Part shown: piece by piece, positions 16,760-26,357 of the stretch
How the letters are laid out: every line of letters begins with the position of its first letter
Numbering within the stretch: the first letter of the stretch is position 1
NCBI GenBank assembly: GCA_964537975.1
Contig: CAZIDP010000011.1
Span: 1 to 64,000 of the forward strand
DNA from: SCBR16-9 sp964537975
GTDB taxonomy: Bacteria; Hydrogenedentota; Hydrogenedentia; Hydrogenedentales; SCBR16-9
Length of the DNA stretch: 64,000 nucleotides
Direction: 5' to 3'
The notes under the pieces: generated by a model
The model's input: the letters and a program-made list of their open reading frames with translations, nothing else
What the model was told of the DNA's origin: nothing
Databases searched by the model: none
Position numbers and translations under genes: made by a program

Positions 16760-18279
16760 CAGATGAGTTCTGCAATACGTCGATAGGCTGGCGCAAGTGA
16801 GGTATATAAAGCGCGGTATTCGGCAAACCAGGCGTCGTATTTCTTTTCATTTTCGGCAACAGGCTGTAACCGGTCCGTTTCATGAATGATAATATCGCAA
16901 GCTGCTTCTACAGAACCATGCATACCTGCGGCTACACTGGCCAGGATAGCGGCACCATACGCGGGACCCTCGTCTACATTGATGGTGACCATAGGAACAT
17001 GCCCGGTGTCCGCGAGAATTTGCCGCCAGAAGGCACTGCGCGCGCCACCTCCTGATGCACGCACTTCGTCCGCGGGAATGCCCATGCCCCGTATGATTTC
17101 CAGGCTGTCCCGCATGGCGTACGCGACACCCTCAAGCACAGCCCGGGCCATGTGTGGTTTTTTGTGCCGGAGTGACATCCCGACCCAGGCAGCCTTGGCA
17201 TAGGGGTCCTTGTGCGGGGTGCGTTCACCGGTTAAATAAGGCAGAAAGAGAAGTCCTTCCGCGCCCAATGGTGCCTGGGCTGCTGCCGCGGTAATGTATT
17301 CATAAGGGTCCCGGCCAGTTATCGCTGCCACTGCGCATTCATCCGCACAAAGGGCATCACGATACCATTGCAACGCGCCACCTGCGCTGAGTACGACCCC
17401 CATGGTATGCCATTTTCCCGGTACTGCATGGCAGAATGTATGAACCCGACCTTCAGGATCAGTATGGACATCTTCAGAAAAGGCAAATACAACGCCACTG
17501 GTACCCAGGGAAGCAGATACCACGCCGCGGCGCACAACACCACAGCCAACCCCACCCGCCGCGCAATCGCCACCACCAGCAACAACGGGCAAGCCTGCTG
17601 GCAGGCCAGTCTTTTGAGCGGCAGTTGCAGATAGTTTCCCGGTAACAGCGGTACCTTCATATGACTCCGGCATCCAGTCTGCATCAATCTCCAACATCGA
17701 GAGCAATTCCCTGCTCCACGTGCGATTTGTCACATCAAAGAGCAAGGTGCCGGACGCGTCGGCGACATCGGTCGCAAATTCATCGGTCAAACAAAACCGG
17801 ATGTAGTCCTTAGGCAACAGCACCTTCCTGATCTTGTCATAATGCTCCGGTTCATTGTCACGCAACCAGAGAATTTTCGGTGCAGTAAAACCGGTTAACG
17901 CGGGATTCGACACCAGCTCCAGCAGCTTTTTCTCCCCCACCTTGCTGTTGATGGCATCACATTGGGCGGCTGTACGCTGATCACACCACAGGATGGCCGG
18001 GCGCAACACCTTATTGTTGCCATCGAGAAAGACCGAGCCATGCATCTGGCCGGTCAGGCCAAGGCCTTTAACATCACTAATATTGATTTTCCCTGCCAGA
18101 CTTGCCAGCGCTTCATACGACGCTTTCTCCCAGTCTGCCGGGTCCTGTTCTGCCCAGTTTGGCTTCGGACTATGTAAAGGATAAGTCACCAGTGCAGAAG
18201 CCAGTAACGCCCCTTTTTCATCCATGGCAATAGCTTTTGTTCCGCTGGTGCCCACATCAAGTCCCAGTACGATTCCCAT
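16759..18279 (-). CDS. xylB: Xylulokinase
   Basis: FGGY-family kinase of 506 aa that phosphorylates D-xylulose for the pentose phosphate pathway. Visible signatures are LGLDVGTSGTKA at the N-terminus, GLTGQMHGSVFLD and WCDQRTAAQCD in the first domain, and GGDCAAGGVGCG, YLTGERTPHKDP and ASGGGARS in the second. The start is ATG 18279, preceded by GGAGGAAGG; the upstream extension has no support. No xylose isomerase or transporter is adjacent. A CdiI-like gene follows with a one-base overlap, an unusual operon partner. Confidence 0.92.
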   Translation of the reverse strand: MGIVLGLDVGTSGTKAIAMDEKGALLASALVTYPLHSPKPNWAEQDPADWEKASYEALASLAGKINISDVKGLGLTGQMHGSVFLDGNNKVLRPAILWCDQRTAAQCDAINSKVGEKKLLELVSNPALTGFTAPKILWLRDNEPEHYDKIRKVLLPKDYIRFCLTDEFATDVADASGTLLFDVTNRTWSRELLSMLEIDADWMPESYEGTAVTGKLSATAAQKTGLPAGLPVVAGGGDCAAGGVGCGVVRRGVVSASLGTSGVVFAFSEDVHTDPEGRVHTFCHAVPGKWHTMGVVLSAGGALQWYRDALCADECAVAAITGRDPYEYITAAAAQAPLGAEGLLFLPYLTGERTPHKDPYAKAAWVGMSLRHKKPHMARAVLEGVAYAMRDSLEIIRGMGIPADEVRASGGGARSAFWRQILADTGHVPMVTINVDEGPAYGAAILASVAAGMHGSVEAACDIIIHETDRLQPVAENEKKYDAWFAEYRALYTSLAPAYRRIAELI

Positions 18280-18611
18280 ATAACCTTCCTCCCCGTTTAT
18301 GCAAAATATATGTTGAATTAAACTATTCTTAATACGCAACTTCAAGTATCAAATTGAATATTGTATCTATAGCTGATATAGCATATCGCAGATCAACAAT
18401 TGGATGCACGACTGCATTGTCACCCAAACTTTTGCCCCAGTCGTAATAACCCCAGTTAGCGCTCGTTTTTTATGCTTTCTGGATAGCGCAGGGCATTTTT
18501 TGATACATTGCGTAATGCTGATCATTTATCTGCAAATCCGCAATAACCAGGTTTTGTAAACGTTCATTTTGAATACATGTACTTCAAATTCAGATACAGG
18601 TTTTTATTATA

Positions 18612-19865
18612 ATGCATAGTAGTCCAATAAAATTATCTTGGCTTGCCCCGTGCGTGTTCTGTTTCACCGGGTTGCTCATTCTGACCGCTTGTGGTAAGCA
18701 GGAGCCCCTGCCCGGCATCGAAATTGTAAATGATTTGCCATCTGCATCTGACGCGTATGATGTTGGACTGCGTCTGGTAGACTTCACACCCTTGCCATAT
18801 GATGGCGTATCGGGAAACCCCTGGGAACGCGAATTATTGCATGACCCGTATTTCGTTGACTTTTCACCGCGCATCGCTTTTTCAGACAATGTCACGGGGC
18901 ACCATTGGCGTGCCGGGAACCTGGAAACAGCGGTGACCTATATTAAACACACAAAAGACGAAGAATACCGTGGCGCGTTTGCGATTGAACTAACAGCAGC
19001 AGAAACAGACGTAGTGCTGCTGCAATCGACACCAGAATTGCCCGAAGCGCCTCCCACAGGCAGTTGGCTTATTGCGCGTGCACGCGCCTGGGCTGATGTG
19101 CCGGACAGCCTGGGTTTGGTGGTCGCCTTTGAAATGGCCATCGCTGGAGAAGATGGCGAAGAAGACACAATTCAACAATTCGAAGTTGGAGAATCACACC
19201 CAGGGGATGGTCAATGGCACGACCTGTTGGTGGCTTTGCGTGCCAAACCCGAGCTATTGGGACGTTCCATCACATGCAAACTTATCCACCGGGCAGACAC
19301 AGAGCATGCCGCGCTGGTGGATTGGACTTCACTGCGTATAACACCGAATGCCGCACCCATATTGAGTGGATTTGGACTGAATCCACAGGAATTACTCGAA
19401 AACCCCAGACTCGGCATGGCATTCCTGGGCGATCCTTATGGGTGGTATTTTGCAGGATATGAGAACTTTTCCGATGCACCGGAAGTATATTGGACTACCG
19501 ATCTGGAGCACCTTTCGCGCGGTTCAGTAATGGTAGTACCACCATCAGAAGATGAAAACACACCATTGCGCCTCGTGCAGGACATTCCCATTTCAGAATC
19601 AATGCGCGGTCGTGAGTTGGTCTTCCGCCTGGATGCACGCTGCAACGTGCCCGAAGCCATCGGACTACAATACACCAGTGTGATGAATAACCGGGCCACA
19701 GCCCGGCGCCAACTACATCCCGGCGATGGTTCCTGGCGCCGTTTTGAAATACGCTTTCCAATACCCCAGGACACCTTGCCCACCATGATACGCTTTGAAA
19801 TTCTGCGCAGTGCCGAACAAGCAGACATTGCCTGGATTGATAGGGCTTCAGTAGCACTAGAATAA
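18612..19865 (+). CDS. Lipoprotein of unknown function
   Basis: A 417-aa exported lipoprotein: hydrophobic signal followed by a lipobox LTAC with Cys27. The rest appears as two beta-rich, jelly-roll-like halves (about 80-230 and 255-415), each ending in a similar phrase (DWTSLRIT; WIDRASVAL). This is reminiscent of carbohydrate-binding modules, a weak inference. No enzyme motif was recognised. It lies in the sugar-catabolism neighbourhood after xylB but on the opposite strand. Confidence 0.7.
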   Translation: MHSSPIKLSWLAPCVFCFTGLLILTACGKQEPLPGIEIVNDLPSASDAYDVGLRLVDFTPLPYDGVSGNPWERELLHDPYFVDFSPRIAFSDNVTGHHWRAGNLETAVTYIKHTKDEEYRGAFAIELTAAETDVVLLQSTPELPEAPPTGSWLIARARAWADVPDSLGLVVAFEMAIAGEDGEEDTIQQFEVGESHPGDGQWHDLLVALRAKPELLGRSITCKLIHRADTEHAALVDWTSLRITPNAAPILSGFGLNPQELLENPRLGMAFLGDPYGWYFAGYENFSDAPEVYWTTDLEHLSRGSVMVVPPSEDENTPLRLVQDIPISESMRGRELVFRLDARCNVPEAIGLQYTSVMNNRATARRQLHPGDGSWRRFEIRFPIPQDTLPTMIRFEILRSAEQADIAWIDRASVALE

Positions 19866-19893
19866 TCCGCCCTCTTATGTCAGCAAATTTTCC

Positions 19894-20012
19894 GGCATGC
19901 CAAAGACGGTGTCCAGTAGAGCACGGAGTTGGGTGGTGCTATTGACCCGGGGTGGCGGCTCGTTGGCCTTACCCCGCGCTACGGTCTTTTAATCGCTCGG
20001 CGATAGGAACAG
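19894..20012 (-). repeat. R element, minus-strand copy
   Basis: Reverse-orientation copy with a degenerate tail (19894-19935) and a well-kept middle and head (GGTGGCGG, ACCCCGCGCTACGG, ATCGCTCGGCGATAGG). It is followed by a minus-strand short repeat at 20060-20145. Together they fill most of the gap 19866-20225. Confidence 0.75.
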
Positions 20013-20059
20013 CTAAATGCAAAAGTATCGTTTATTTCTGGGTTCTCTTCTGCAAGTAA

Positions 20060-20145
20060 ATGACGGGAAAGAGGTGGGTATCAAGTGGAGCGCGAAATGC
20101 GACTTGAGTCATGTTTTTTTTACTGGGTTCCCAACTGCGTGAGAA
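20060..20145 (-). repeat. Short REPIN-like variant, copy S1
   Basis: An ~86-bp minus-strand element with REPIN-like outer ends (GGGAACCCAG and GATACCCACC) but a shorter, different interior containing TTTCGCGCTC. Related short forms are at 26131, 35174 and 37730. Confidence 0.55.
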
Positions 20146-20225
20146 GCCAGTAAAAGACAAAAGAGATTTTCGTATATATGACACAGTAAGATAGCGCAAA
20201 GGCTGGTTACACCATGAACGTATTG

Positions 20226-20519
20226 TTATGAGGGCAAGTTCAGCTTCTTTGCTTTTACTATTTCCGCGTTGTCGGGCAGACGCAACGTGGTAGGGCTGTA
20301 ACAGTAAAAAATCAACTCACGGTACGTTGTGAGATATTTGTAATTCGTAGAGAAGAAGGAAGTTGAATCGGCAAACACAATCAGCGGGTTGTCTTGAAGG
20401 TAAGCTAACCGCTGAAATTCATCTGGTTCGACACGTATCACAGTAACTGGTTGCTGGATAGTTGTAGCGGTAAGGGCGGTGAAAGTAGCCATCTGCGCCG
20501 CTGAGTTCATGTTGTGCAT
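20226..20519 (-). CDS. Hypothetical small protein
   Basis: A 97-aa protein from ATG 20519, with AAGGAACAG just upstream. No family recognised. The N-terminus is Ala/Thr-rich and the C-terminal half has many aromatic residues (FFSTNYKYL, ELIFYCYS). There are no membrane segments or obvious motifs. It is isolated between repeats and the divergent deacetylase gene. Confidence 0.45.
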   Translation of the reverse strand: MHNMNSAAQMATFTALTATTIQQPVTVIRVEPDEFQRLAYLQDNPLIVFADSTSFFSTNYKYLTTYRELIFYCYSPTTLRLPDNAEIVKAKKLNLPS

Positions 20520-20769
20520 GATCTGTTCCTTGACTAGTTTTTGAAAGCAAATAAAAATATGTTCAGTACCTCTAATTACAGCTATCAAACACGCTTTATT
20601 CAGTGGCCTGCAAACAAGAATGCTGGCTTTTGTTTATGCTACCATGTTCTTAGTGTATGATTTCCTGTTTGATATCACAGTCAGGGCAGTTATAATGTGC
20701 TTTTTGATGTGACTGGAAATCAGAATACCACACTGGTTGAAGTGCTTCAACAGAATCAGGACAAATACA

Positions 20770-21696
20770 ATGCGGGGTAATCAACTTATGGGCAGGGTAT
20801 CGGGTATTGTCTGTGCCGTACTGCTTACGGCAGGATGGATGGTATTGCTCGGTATGGGTTGCCGTGGACAGACAGGAAATATCTTCAGGGAGGATTCGAT
20901 GAGCATGCTGGAAGTTGCACCGGAAGGCAGTCTTGAAATGTTGCTGCCGATTCCTGATAAAACCGTGGTACTCACTTTTGACGACGCGGTCAAGTCGCAT
21001 CGGCATTATGTCGCGCCTTTGTTGTCGGCGTTAGAATTCAATGCTACCTTTTATATCACGGCATGCTGGATGGATGATGCCGAGAACTTTCTGTCCTGGG
21101 ATGAGGTCGCTGAAATTCATGCGATGGGCTTCGAGATCGGCAATCATTCCTGGACTCACCGCGGCTTTCACACTCCGGAGAATGCCGAAGATCTCGCTGC
21201 GGAACTCACACAAGTTGAGGAAGCGCTGGCTGCTGTCGGTGTTCCACGTCCGGTTACGTTTGGTTGGCCTGGTAACGCGTTCGGTCCGGAAGCGCTGGCT
21301 GTGCTACGAGAATCGGGATATGTCTTCGCGCGTCGGGGTATGCAACCTGAAAAGCCCTATGGTGAAATCCATATGGGACCAGTATTGACCGCCGAACGGT
21401 ATGACCCATTGCTGATTCCTACGACGGGCGATGCCTACCCAACCTGGACTCTGGAGCATTTTATCGAGCTGGTAAATCAGGCGAAAGCGGGACAAATAGT
21501 GGTATTGCAATTCCACGGTGTTCCGGATAACGCCCATCCGTGGGTGCATACGCCACCAGAAATGTTCGCGCAATTTATGGATTACCTGTTTGATAACAAA
21601 TTTCATGTCATCGCCATGCGTGATCTCATGGCGTACATTGATCCGAATTTCCCCGTGGAAGACCCCATGGTAGCTATGCGCTATCCGGAAAAATAA
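20770..21696 (+). CDS. Polysaccharide deacetylase lipoprotein (NodB homology)
   Basis: Carbohydrate esterase family 4-type protein that removes N-acetyl (or O-acetyl) groups from a glycan. The NodB motif 1 LTFDDA and the metal-binding motif NHSWTH (H-x3-H) are intact. A signal segment ending LLGMGC suggests lipidation at Cys31 and an envelope location. Length 308 aa from ATG 20770, which has AGGA nine bases upstream; TTG 20737 and ATG 20788 are alternatives. ispE starts 19 bp downstream, so they may share a transcript. Confidence 0.87.
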   Translation: MRGNQLMGRVSGIVCAVLLTAGWMVLLGMGCRGQTGNIFREDSMSMLEVAPEGSLEMLLPIPDKTVVLTFDDAVKSHRHYVAPLLSALEFNATFYITACWMDDAENFLSWDEVAEIHAMGFEIGNHSWTHRGFHTPENAEDLAAELTQVEEALAAVGVPRPVTFGWPGNAFGPEALAVLRESGYVFARRGMQPEKPYGEIHMGPVLTAERYDPLLIPTTGDAYPTWTLEHFIELVNQAKAGQIVVLQFHGVPDNAHPWVHTPPEMFAQFMDYLFDNKFHVIAMRDLMAYIDPNFPVEDPMVAMRYPEK

Positions 21697-21715
21697 ATAT
21701 GCTGGTTGAAGGATA

Positions 21716-22666
21716 GTGAACGAGGTGACACCAACAAGGAATACGCAGGCACTGGCGCGGGAAAAGACGCTGGTCGTACATTCGCATGCCAAAATAAATC
21801 TGTATCTGGATGTGTTGCAGCGACGGCGGGATGGTTTCACCAACATTGAAACGCTATTTCAGTCCGTAGCGTTGCAGGACACGCTGGAAGGTAGCGTTAG
21901 CTCTGATGAAATACACCTCACCTGTAATTTGGACGATCTCCCTACGGGGCCGGATAACCTGGTATGTCGTGCCGCATCATTGTTGCGAGCGGTGTCTGGT
22001 GTGGATAGGGGTGCGCAATTACACTTAACCAAACGCATTCCTGTAGCGGCGGGTCTGGCAGGGGGTTCTGGCAATGCCGCCGCGACACTTGTTCTTCTCA
22101 ATCGCCTCTGGCAGCTTGACTGGCCAGTGCAACGATTGCTGTCTCTTGCCCGGAAATTAGGCTCGGATGTACCCTACTGCCTGATTGGTGGTACGGTTGC
22201 GGCCACAAGCCGTGGTGTACATCTTGAAATTATTAATCTACCAGCTCCGCTATGGGTTGTGCTGGTTCATCCACCCGTGCAAATCAGTACTGCCGCAATG
22301 TACACGCACCCCCGACTGACCCGAAACACACAACAACGCTTTGCAGGAAAGACCCCGGCATTTCGTCGGGCATTACGTGCACTGCGGGACGGTGCCTGGG
22401 TGCGGGTAGTGTTCAACCGTATGGAATCCGCCGCGTTTGCTGAGTATCCCGAGCTGGCCGACATCAAGGCAGAGTTGTTGTCTCGGAGATGCCTGGCCGC
22501 GGCTATGAGTGGAAGCGGGCCAACCTTGTTTGGACTTTGCAGGGATGAACAAGACGCAACAGCGGTTGCTTCCGGATTCTCCGGGTTGCAAACGACCGTT
22601 GTTCCCATGTGTGCACGTGGTCTTCAATTTGACTCCCAGGACACGCTGGTGGATTACACATCATGA
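21716..22666 (+). CDS. ispE: 4-diphosphocytidyl-2-C-methyl-D-erythritol kinase
   Basis: GHMP-family kinase of the non-mevalonate isoprenoid pathway. Signatures: AKINLYLDVLQRRRDGF near the N-terminus, the ATP loop PVAAGLAGGSGNAAA, and MSGSGPTLFGL near the C-terminus. Length 316 aa. The start is GTG 21716, preceded by AAGGA. Its stop overlaps the next gene by 4 bp (ATGA), coupling it to a pair of GTPase genes, not to prs as in many bacteria. Confidence 0.95.
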   Translation: MNEVTPTRNTQALAREKTLVVHSHAKINLYLDVLQRRRDGFTNIETLFQSVALQDTLEGSVSSDEIHLTCNLDDLPTGPDNLVCRAASLLRAVSGVDRGAQLHLTKRIPVAAGLAGGSGNAAATLVLLNRLWQLDWPVQRLLSLARKLGSDVPYCLIGGTVAATSRGVHLEIINLPAPLWVVLVHPPVQISTAAMYTHPRLTRNTQQRFAGKTPAFRRALRALRDGAWVRVVFNRMESAAFAEYPELADIKAELLSRRCLAAAMSGSGPTLFGLCRDEQDATAVASGFSGLQTTVVPMCARGLQFDSQDTLVDYTS

Positions 22667-24408
22667 CCGCGCAACTTGGAGATACACTGGAAGTACTGCA
22701 AGATGCGCTGGAGCGTCTGGACACAGTGCTCCTCCAGAACCACTCCGAAGTACATGCCTGCCTCTTTCCGCGTGAGGAAACCTGGCGCGACTTGTTGCGA
22801 TTCAAGCTGTTGCCCCATCTACGAAACGGAGGCTGCCTGATAGTCTCTATTACTGGGGGAACCAACACCGGGAAATCCACCATCTTGAACCGGCTCGTCG
22901 GCGCGCCAATCAGTCCGGTACGCTATACTGCCGCGGCGACATCACATCCCCTGCTGGCCTGCCCGCCTTCGCGTCTGGAGGACTGTATGTCGGGGTATCT
23001 GATCTCGAAATACCATCCGCGAAAGGTAGAGCGCCCGGAAGACATTCTCGACAACGCGGTTGCCCGCGATCATTTCTTTGTACAGGTAGTTGATTCCATA
23101 TCAGAAAATCATCTCTACCTCGACACTCCGGATATTGACTCTATCGAAAAGGATAACTGGGAAGTGGCGGAAGATATCCGCGCTGCTGGTGATGTGGTGA
23201 TTGCCGTGCTGACAGAAGAAAAATACAAGGATGAAAAGGTTATCTCCTTTTACCGGAACGCGCTGGCTGGCGGTCGTATCATCTTGCCTTTGATGAATAA
23301 GGCCCGCAAACGGGAGGCATTCGCAGCAGCCCGTGAACAGGTAGTCGATTTTTGTGACAGTGTTGGCTTGGCGAACAATCCCGCTTTTGTGCTTCCTTAC
23401 GACGAGGACATTGACGAGCATCCTGTCGGTCCTATTCATGGCTTGACCGAAGATAAAGATTTACTGACCTATCTGGAGAGCCTGAACATTCCGCGAATCA
23501 AGGAACAGGTATACCAAAATACCTTGGAAGCTATGGTGCGGGAAATGCATCCTTTCCTCCAGCGAGCGGACAAACTGTCAAAGCAGGTACACCAGGCGAT
23601 AACAGACTTGGAGAAGCACGCGGCCAAGTCCTCTTCGGCGTATACACCCACTCCAGGCGAGAGCGTGGGCGCATTGCTACATGAGTACATCCGGAAGAAA
23701 CGCTGGCGCGTCACACAATACACCGCCGCTGCCGGTGCCCGCATTGTTCAGACGGGAAAAAGCGTCGCTGACCGCATGTTTCGACGCGTATCTATGGAAG
23801 GAGATGAAGTTTCTGACACGGAGCGTATTTATACGCAGAACCGTAGCATGTTGCTGGAGCAGACACGTGGTCTTTTAGACGCCTGTGTGGAGGTACGAAA
23901 GCAATTGCCAAAACCTCTGTCCAACGTGCTCCGGCATCGTCTCCACGACCAAGACGCTGTTATTGAAACGGTTATCCGGCAAACCCTGGGCGATGCCGAG
24001 GAAAGCTCCTTGTTTCGAAATGCGATGTGGGAGAAGCTGGATACCTGGTGGGAAGAGCATCCCCGTCAACGCAAGGTAATCATGGGACTCGACACCTTTT
24101 TTGTCTGTGCGCCAACAGCAGTCGGCATTCCTATCAGTGTTTTTTTTGGAGGAATTGGTGCCGCGGAAATGCTTACTGCATCCGGATATCTGGGTGCCGG
24201 AACCTATGTATACCTCATTCGCACAAACCTTTCCGCGTGGTGGCTGTCCATCATGGAACCCTGGCTGATAGAACAACGGGAGCATTACAAGAAGGCACTT
24301 GAGTCATACGTCCTGACCCCCATGCTGCATGACTTGCGTGAACTGGACACCTTGTTGCGCGGCAAAGAACTGGAAACAATCAAAAGGTGCAATGCGCAGT
24401 GTCGGTAA
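22663..24408 (+). CDS. Membrane-associated dynamin/Era-like GTPase 1
   Basis: A 581-aa protein. The P-loop GGTNTGKS is at residues 65-72, followed by TAAATSHP (possible switch I) and DTPDIDS (G3-like, replacing DxxG), with NKAR in the G4 position. A helical middle region (about 290-440, including a coiled-coil-like stretch) precedes a hydrophobic C-terminal segment (FFVCAPTAVGIPISVFFGGI, then YLGAGTYVYLI). This suggests a large GTPase that acts at the membrane. No specific family name can be given. It overlaps ispE by 4 bp and the next GTPase gene by about 10 bp. Confidence 0.75.
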   Translation: MTAQLGDTLEVLQDALERLDTVLLQNHSEVHACLFPREETWRDLLRFKLLPHLRNGGCLIVSITGGTNTGKSTILNRLVGAPISPVRYTAAATSHPLLACPPSRLEDCMSGYLISKYHPRKVERPEDILDNAVARDHFFVQVVDSISENHLYLDTPDIDSIEKDNWEVAEDIRAAGDVVIAVLTEEKYKDEKVISFYRNALAGGRIILPLMNKARKREAFAAAREQVVDFCDSVGLANNPAFVLPYDEDIDEHPVGPIHGLTEDKDLLTYLESLNIPRIKEQVYQNTLEAMVREMHPFLQRADKLSKQVHQAITDLEKHAAKSSSAYTPTPGESVGALLHEYIRKKRWRVTQYTAAAGARIVQTGKSVADRMFRRVSMEGDEVSDTERIYTQNRSMLLEQTRGLLDACVEVRKQLPKPLSNVLRHRLHDQDAVIETVIRQTLGDAEESSLFRNAMWEKLDTWWEEHPRQRKVIMGLDTFFVCAPTAVGIPISVFFGGIGAAEMLTASGYLGAGTYVYLIRTNLSAWWLSIMEPWLIEQREHYKKALESYVLTPMLHDLRELDTLLRGKELETIKRCNAQCR

Positions 24409-26060
24409 GCATCGCGAACATATTAACTTCCCTGAACAGCATTGCAACTTATGATGGTGCTTGGCTGGGCTTGAAGTTACACCAGCCCCGGTTGCGGGAG
24501 CAGATTCTGGAGCTACAGCAACGAGAGGAGCGGCTTGAAGATACCTTACTGGTTGGACTGGTGGGTGGAACTGGTGTCGGTAAATCCACATTGTTGAACG
24601 CGTTGGCAGGCGATGAAATCGCCCGCACCTCTGAGATGCGCCCCTGTACCCATACACCCACAGTCTACCATCCGTCGGGCATGCAACTGGATTTTTTGCA
24701 GGGCAAAAAAGTGCCGCGCTCAGTATTGGAACATCTCGTGCTGATTGATACACCAGACACCGACTCGATAGTGCCCGAGCACCGCGTGGTAACCGAAGGC
24801 ATTCTGGCCCAATGCGATCTGGTATTGCTGTGTGCTACAGGGGAAAAATATCTGAATGAAGCCACTTGGTCTCTGCTGCGTCCCCTGAGCGGTTCGATTA
24901 CCCTGGTGTGTGTCAATACCAAGGCATCCCCACGTGCGGAAGTCAATGCAGCCATCCGTGAAGACTGGTTGGAGGAGTTACGCAATGCCGGATTCTCCAT
25001 ATCGGAAGACCAGTACTTCCGGGTTCAGGCCCTGCGAAGCTTTGACCGCAAGCTGGCGGGAGAAGCACCCGGTGAAGATGAACTCGATTTCGCGGCATTG
25101 GAACATTTTCTAGCGCACAAGTTGGACGAAGAGCGTATCAAGCGTATCAAGCGCTCCAATGCTACCGGCTTGCTGAAAAAGATGACCGATGACCTATGCC
25201 GGTTAGCTGGACTGGCTGAAACCCGGCTTGATGAAATCGAACATACCTTAGTAGCAGCGGAGCGTAATGTGGCTGAGGCCTGTATCAAGAGCCTGGAAAA
25301 TCGGCTGCTGTCCGAGAACCATGTCTGGAAATATTCACTGGGACATGAGGTGGGACTGCGTGCCAAAGGTCTACATGGCGTATTGTTCCGATGCATCGAA
25401 TTCCTTCGTACCTTGCCGATGCATATCAGCCGCTTTCTCCCCTGGAATCGCTGGTCTGGGAAATTGAGTCAACAGACCACCACCATCCTGACCAACGATT
25501 ACATGTCCGTGACGGACATAAACGCTGCTTCTGAACACATACTGCGGGTGTTTAACGAAGAAGCCCATGGTATTCGCCTGGCCTTTCGACAAAGTGATAT
25601 CGAACCAGCAGACCCGGATATTGAAAGTCACCAGTTCAGGCAACGCCTCAACGATCGTATTGCCGCCGTGCTACAGGGTCCCCTGCGTGAATTGCTCGAG
25701 AAACAAAGCCGGAAACTTACCGGGCGTGCAGTCTTTTACGCGTTTGATATCCCCATCTGGCTGTACCTCATCTGGACCGCGTACTGGGCTGTGTGGGGGT
25801 TTGTGCTTGGCCCGCAACGCAGCGTAGCCTTCTTCTTTCATGCAGGTACAACCGGCCTGATACTGGCCCTGGTCCTGCTGTGTGCCTTTTACTTTCTGTT
25901 GCAAAGAAGCGCAGACAAAGCGCGACGGGAATGCGGCATCGCATTTCAGTTGGCCATCCAGGAAGGTGGACTTGCCTTCAACGCTGATAGAAAAATCATC
26001 GATGAAATTCGAGAGAAGATACAGCAGATTTACGCCATCCGCGATCAAATACGAAGCTGA
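24399..26060 (+). CDS. Membrane-associated dynamin/Era-like GTPase 2
   Basis: About 553 aa. The N-terminal GTPase domain has P-loop GGTGVGKS at about residue 57, the switch-like MRPCTHTPT and a G3-like DTPDTDS that parallels DTPDIDS in the neighbouring protein; the G4 position reads NTKA. The C-terminus has two membrane segments (IPIWLYLIWTAYWAVWGFVL and a Leu/Ala-rich helix) and then a coiled tail. GTG 24399 was chosen, with AAAAGG eleven bases upstream; GTG 24387 is possible. The shared architecture and overlap with the preceding gene suggest that the two products form a heteromeric membrane GTPase. Confidence 0.75.
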   Translation: MSVSIANILTSLNSIATYDGAWLGLKLHQPRLREQILELQQREERLEDTLLVGLVGGTGVGKSTLLNALAGDEIARTSEMRPCTHTPTVYHPSGMQLDFLQGKKVPRSVLEHLVLIDTPDTDSIVPEHRVVTEGILAQCDLVLLCATGEKYLNEATWSLLRPLSGSITLVCVNTKASPRAEVNAAIREDWLEELRNAGFSISEDQYFRVQALRSFDRKLAGEAPGEDELDFAALEHFLAHKLDEERIKRIKRSNATGLLKKMTDDLCRLAGLAETRLDEIEHTLVAAERNVAEACIKSLENRLLSENHVWKYSLGHEVGLRAKGLHGVLFRCIEFLRTLPMHISRFLPWNRWSGKLSQQTTTILTNDYMSVTDINAASEHILRVFNEEAHGIRLAFRQSDIEPADPDIESHQFRQRLNDRIAAVLQGPLRELLEKQSRKLTGRAVFYAFDIPIWLYLIWTAYWAVWGFVLGPQRSVAFFFHAGTTGLILALVLLCAFYFLLQRSADKARRECGIAFQLAIQEGGLAFNADRKIIDEIREKIQQIYAIRDQIRS

Positions 26061-26130
26061 AAGCCAGCCGCGTTTTACACTCCGCAGATTGCACACCTCA
26101 CTGGGGATAGGCGCGGGTATGACGATGTTA

Positions 26131-26206
26131 GTGGGAACCCAGTAAGAGTCGTAGCTTGGTCACGCTTCGCGCTCCTTCTGGATACCCACCTTCGTAGGTA
26201 TGACGG
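26131..26206 (+). repeat. Short REPIN-like variant, copy S2
   Basis: A 76-bp plus-strand copy: GGGAACCCAGTAA at the left, CGCTTCGCGCTCC in the middle, and TGGATACCCACC ... ATGACGG at the right. It begins the repeat-filled gap 26061-26847 between the GTPase pair and rfbA. Confidence 0.6.
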
Positions 26207-26255
26207 TGCGGGCGGAATGTCCATTGAGATGATATCCGTACCGCTGTTGGTACCG

Positions 26256-26345
26256 GTCCCATATCGCGGAGCGATTACAGCACCGTAACGCGGGGTAAGG
26301 CCGCAGACCGCCACCCCAGGTCCACGACGCCACTCCAACACTGCA
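26256..26345 (+). repeat. R element, 3'-truncated copy
   Basis: Head and middle hairpins present (ATATCGCGGAGCGATTAC, CGGGGTAAGGCC). The tail hairpin is missing, and a second R copy starts about 13 bp later. Confidence 0.75.
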
Positions 26346-26357
26346 ACCGCTTTCGGT

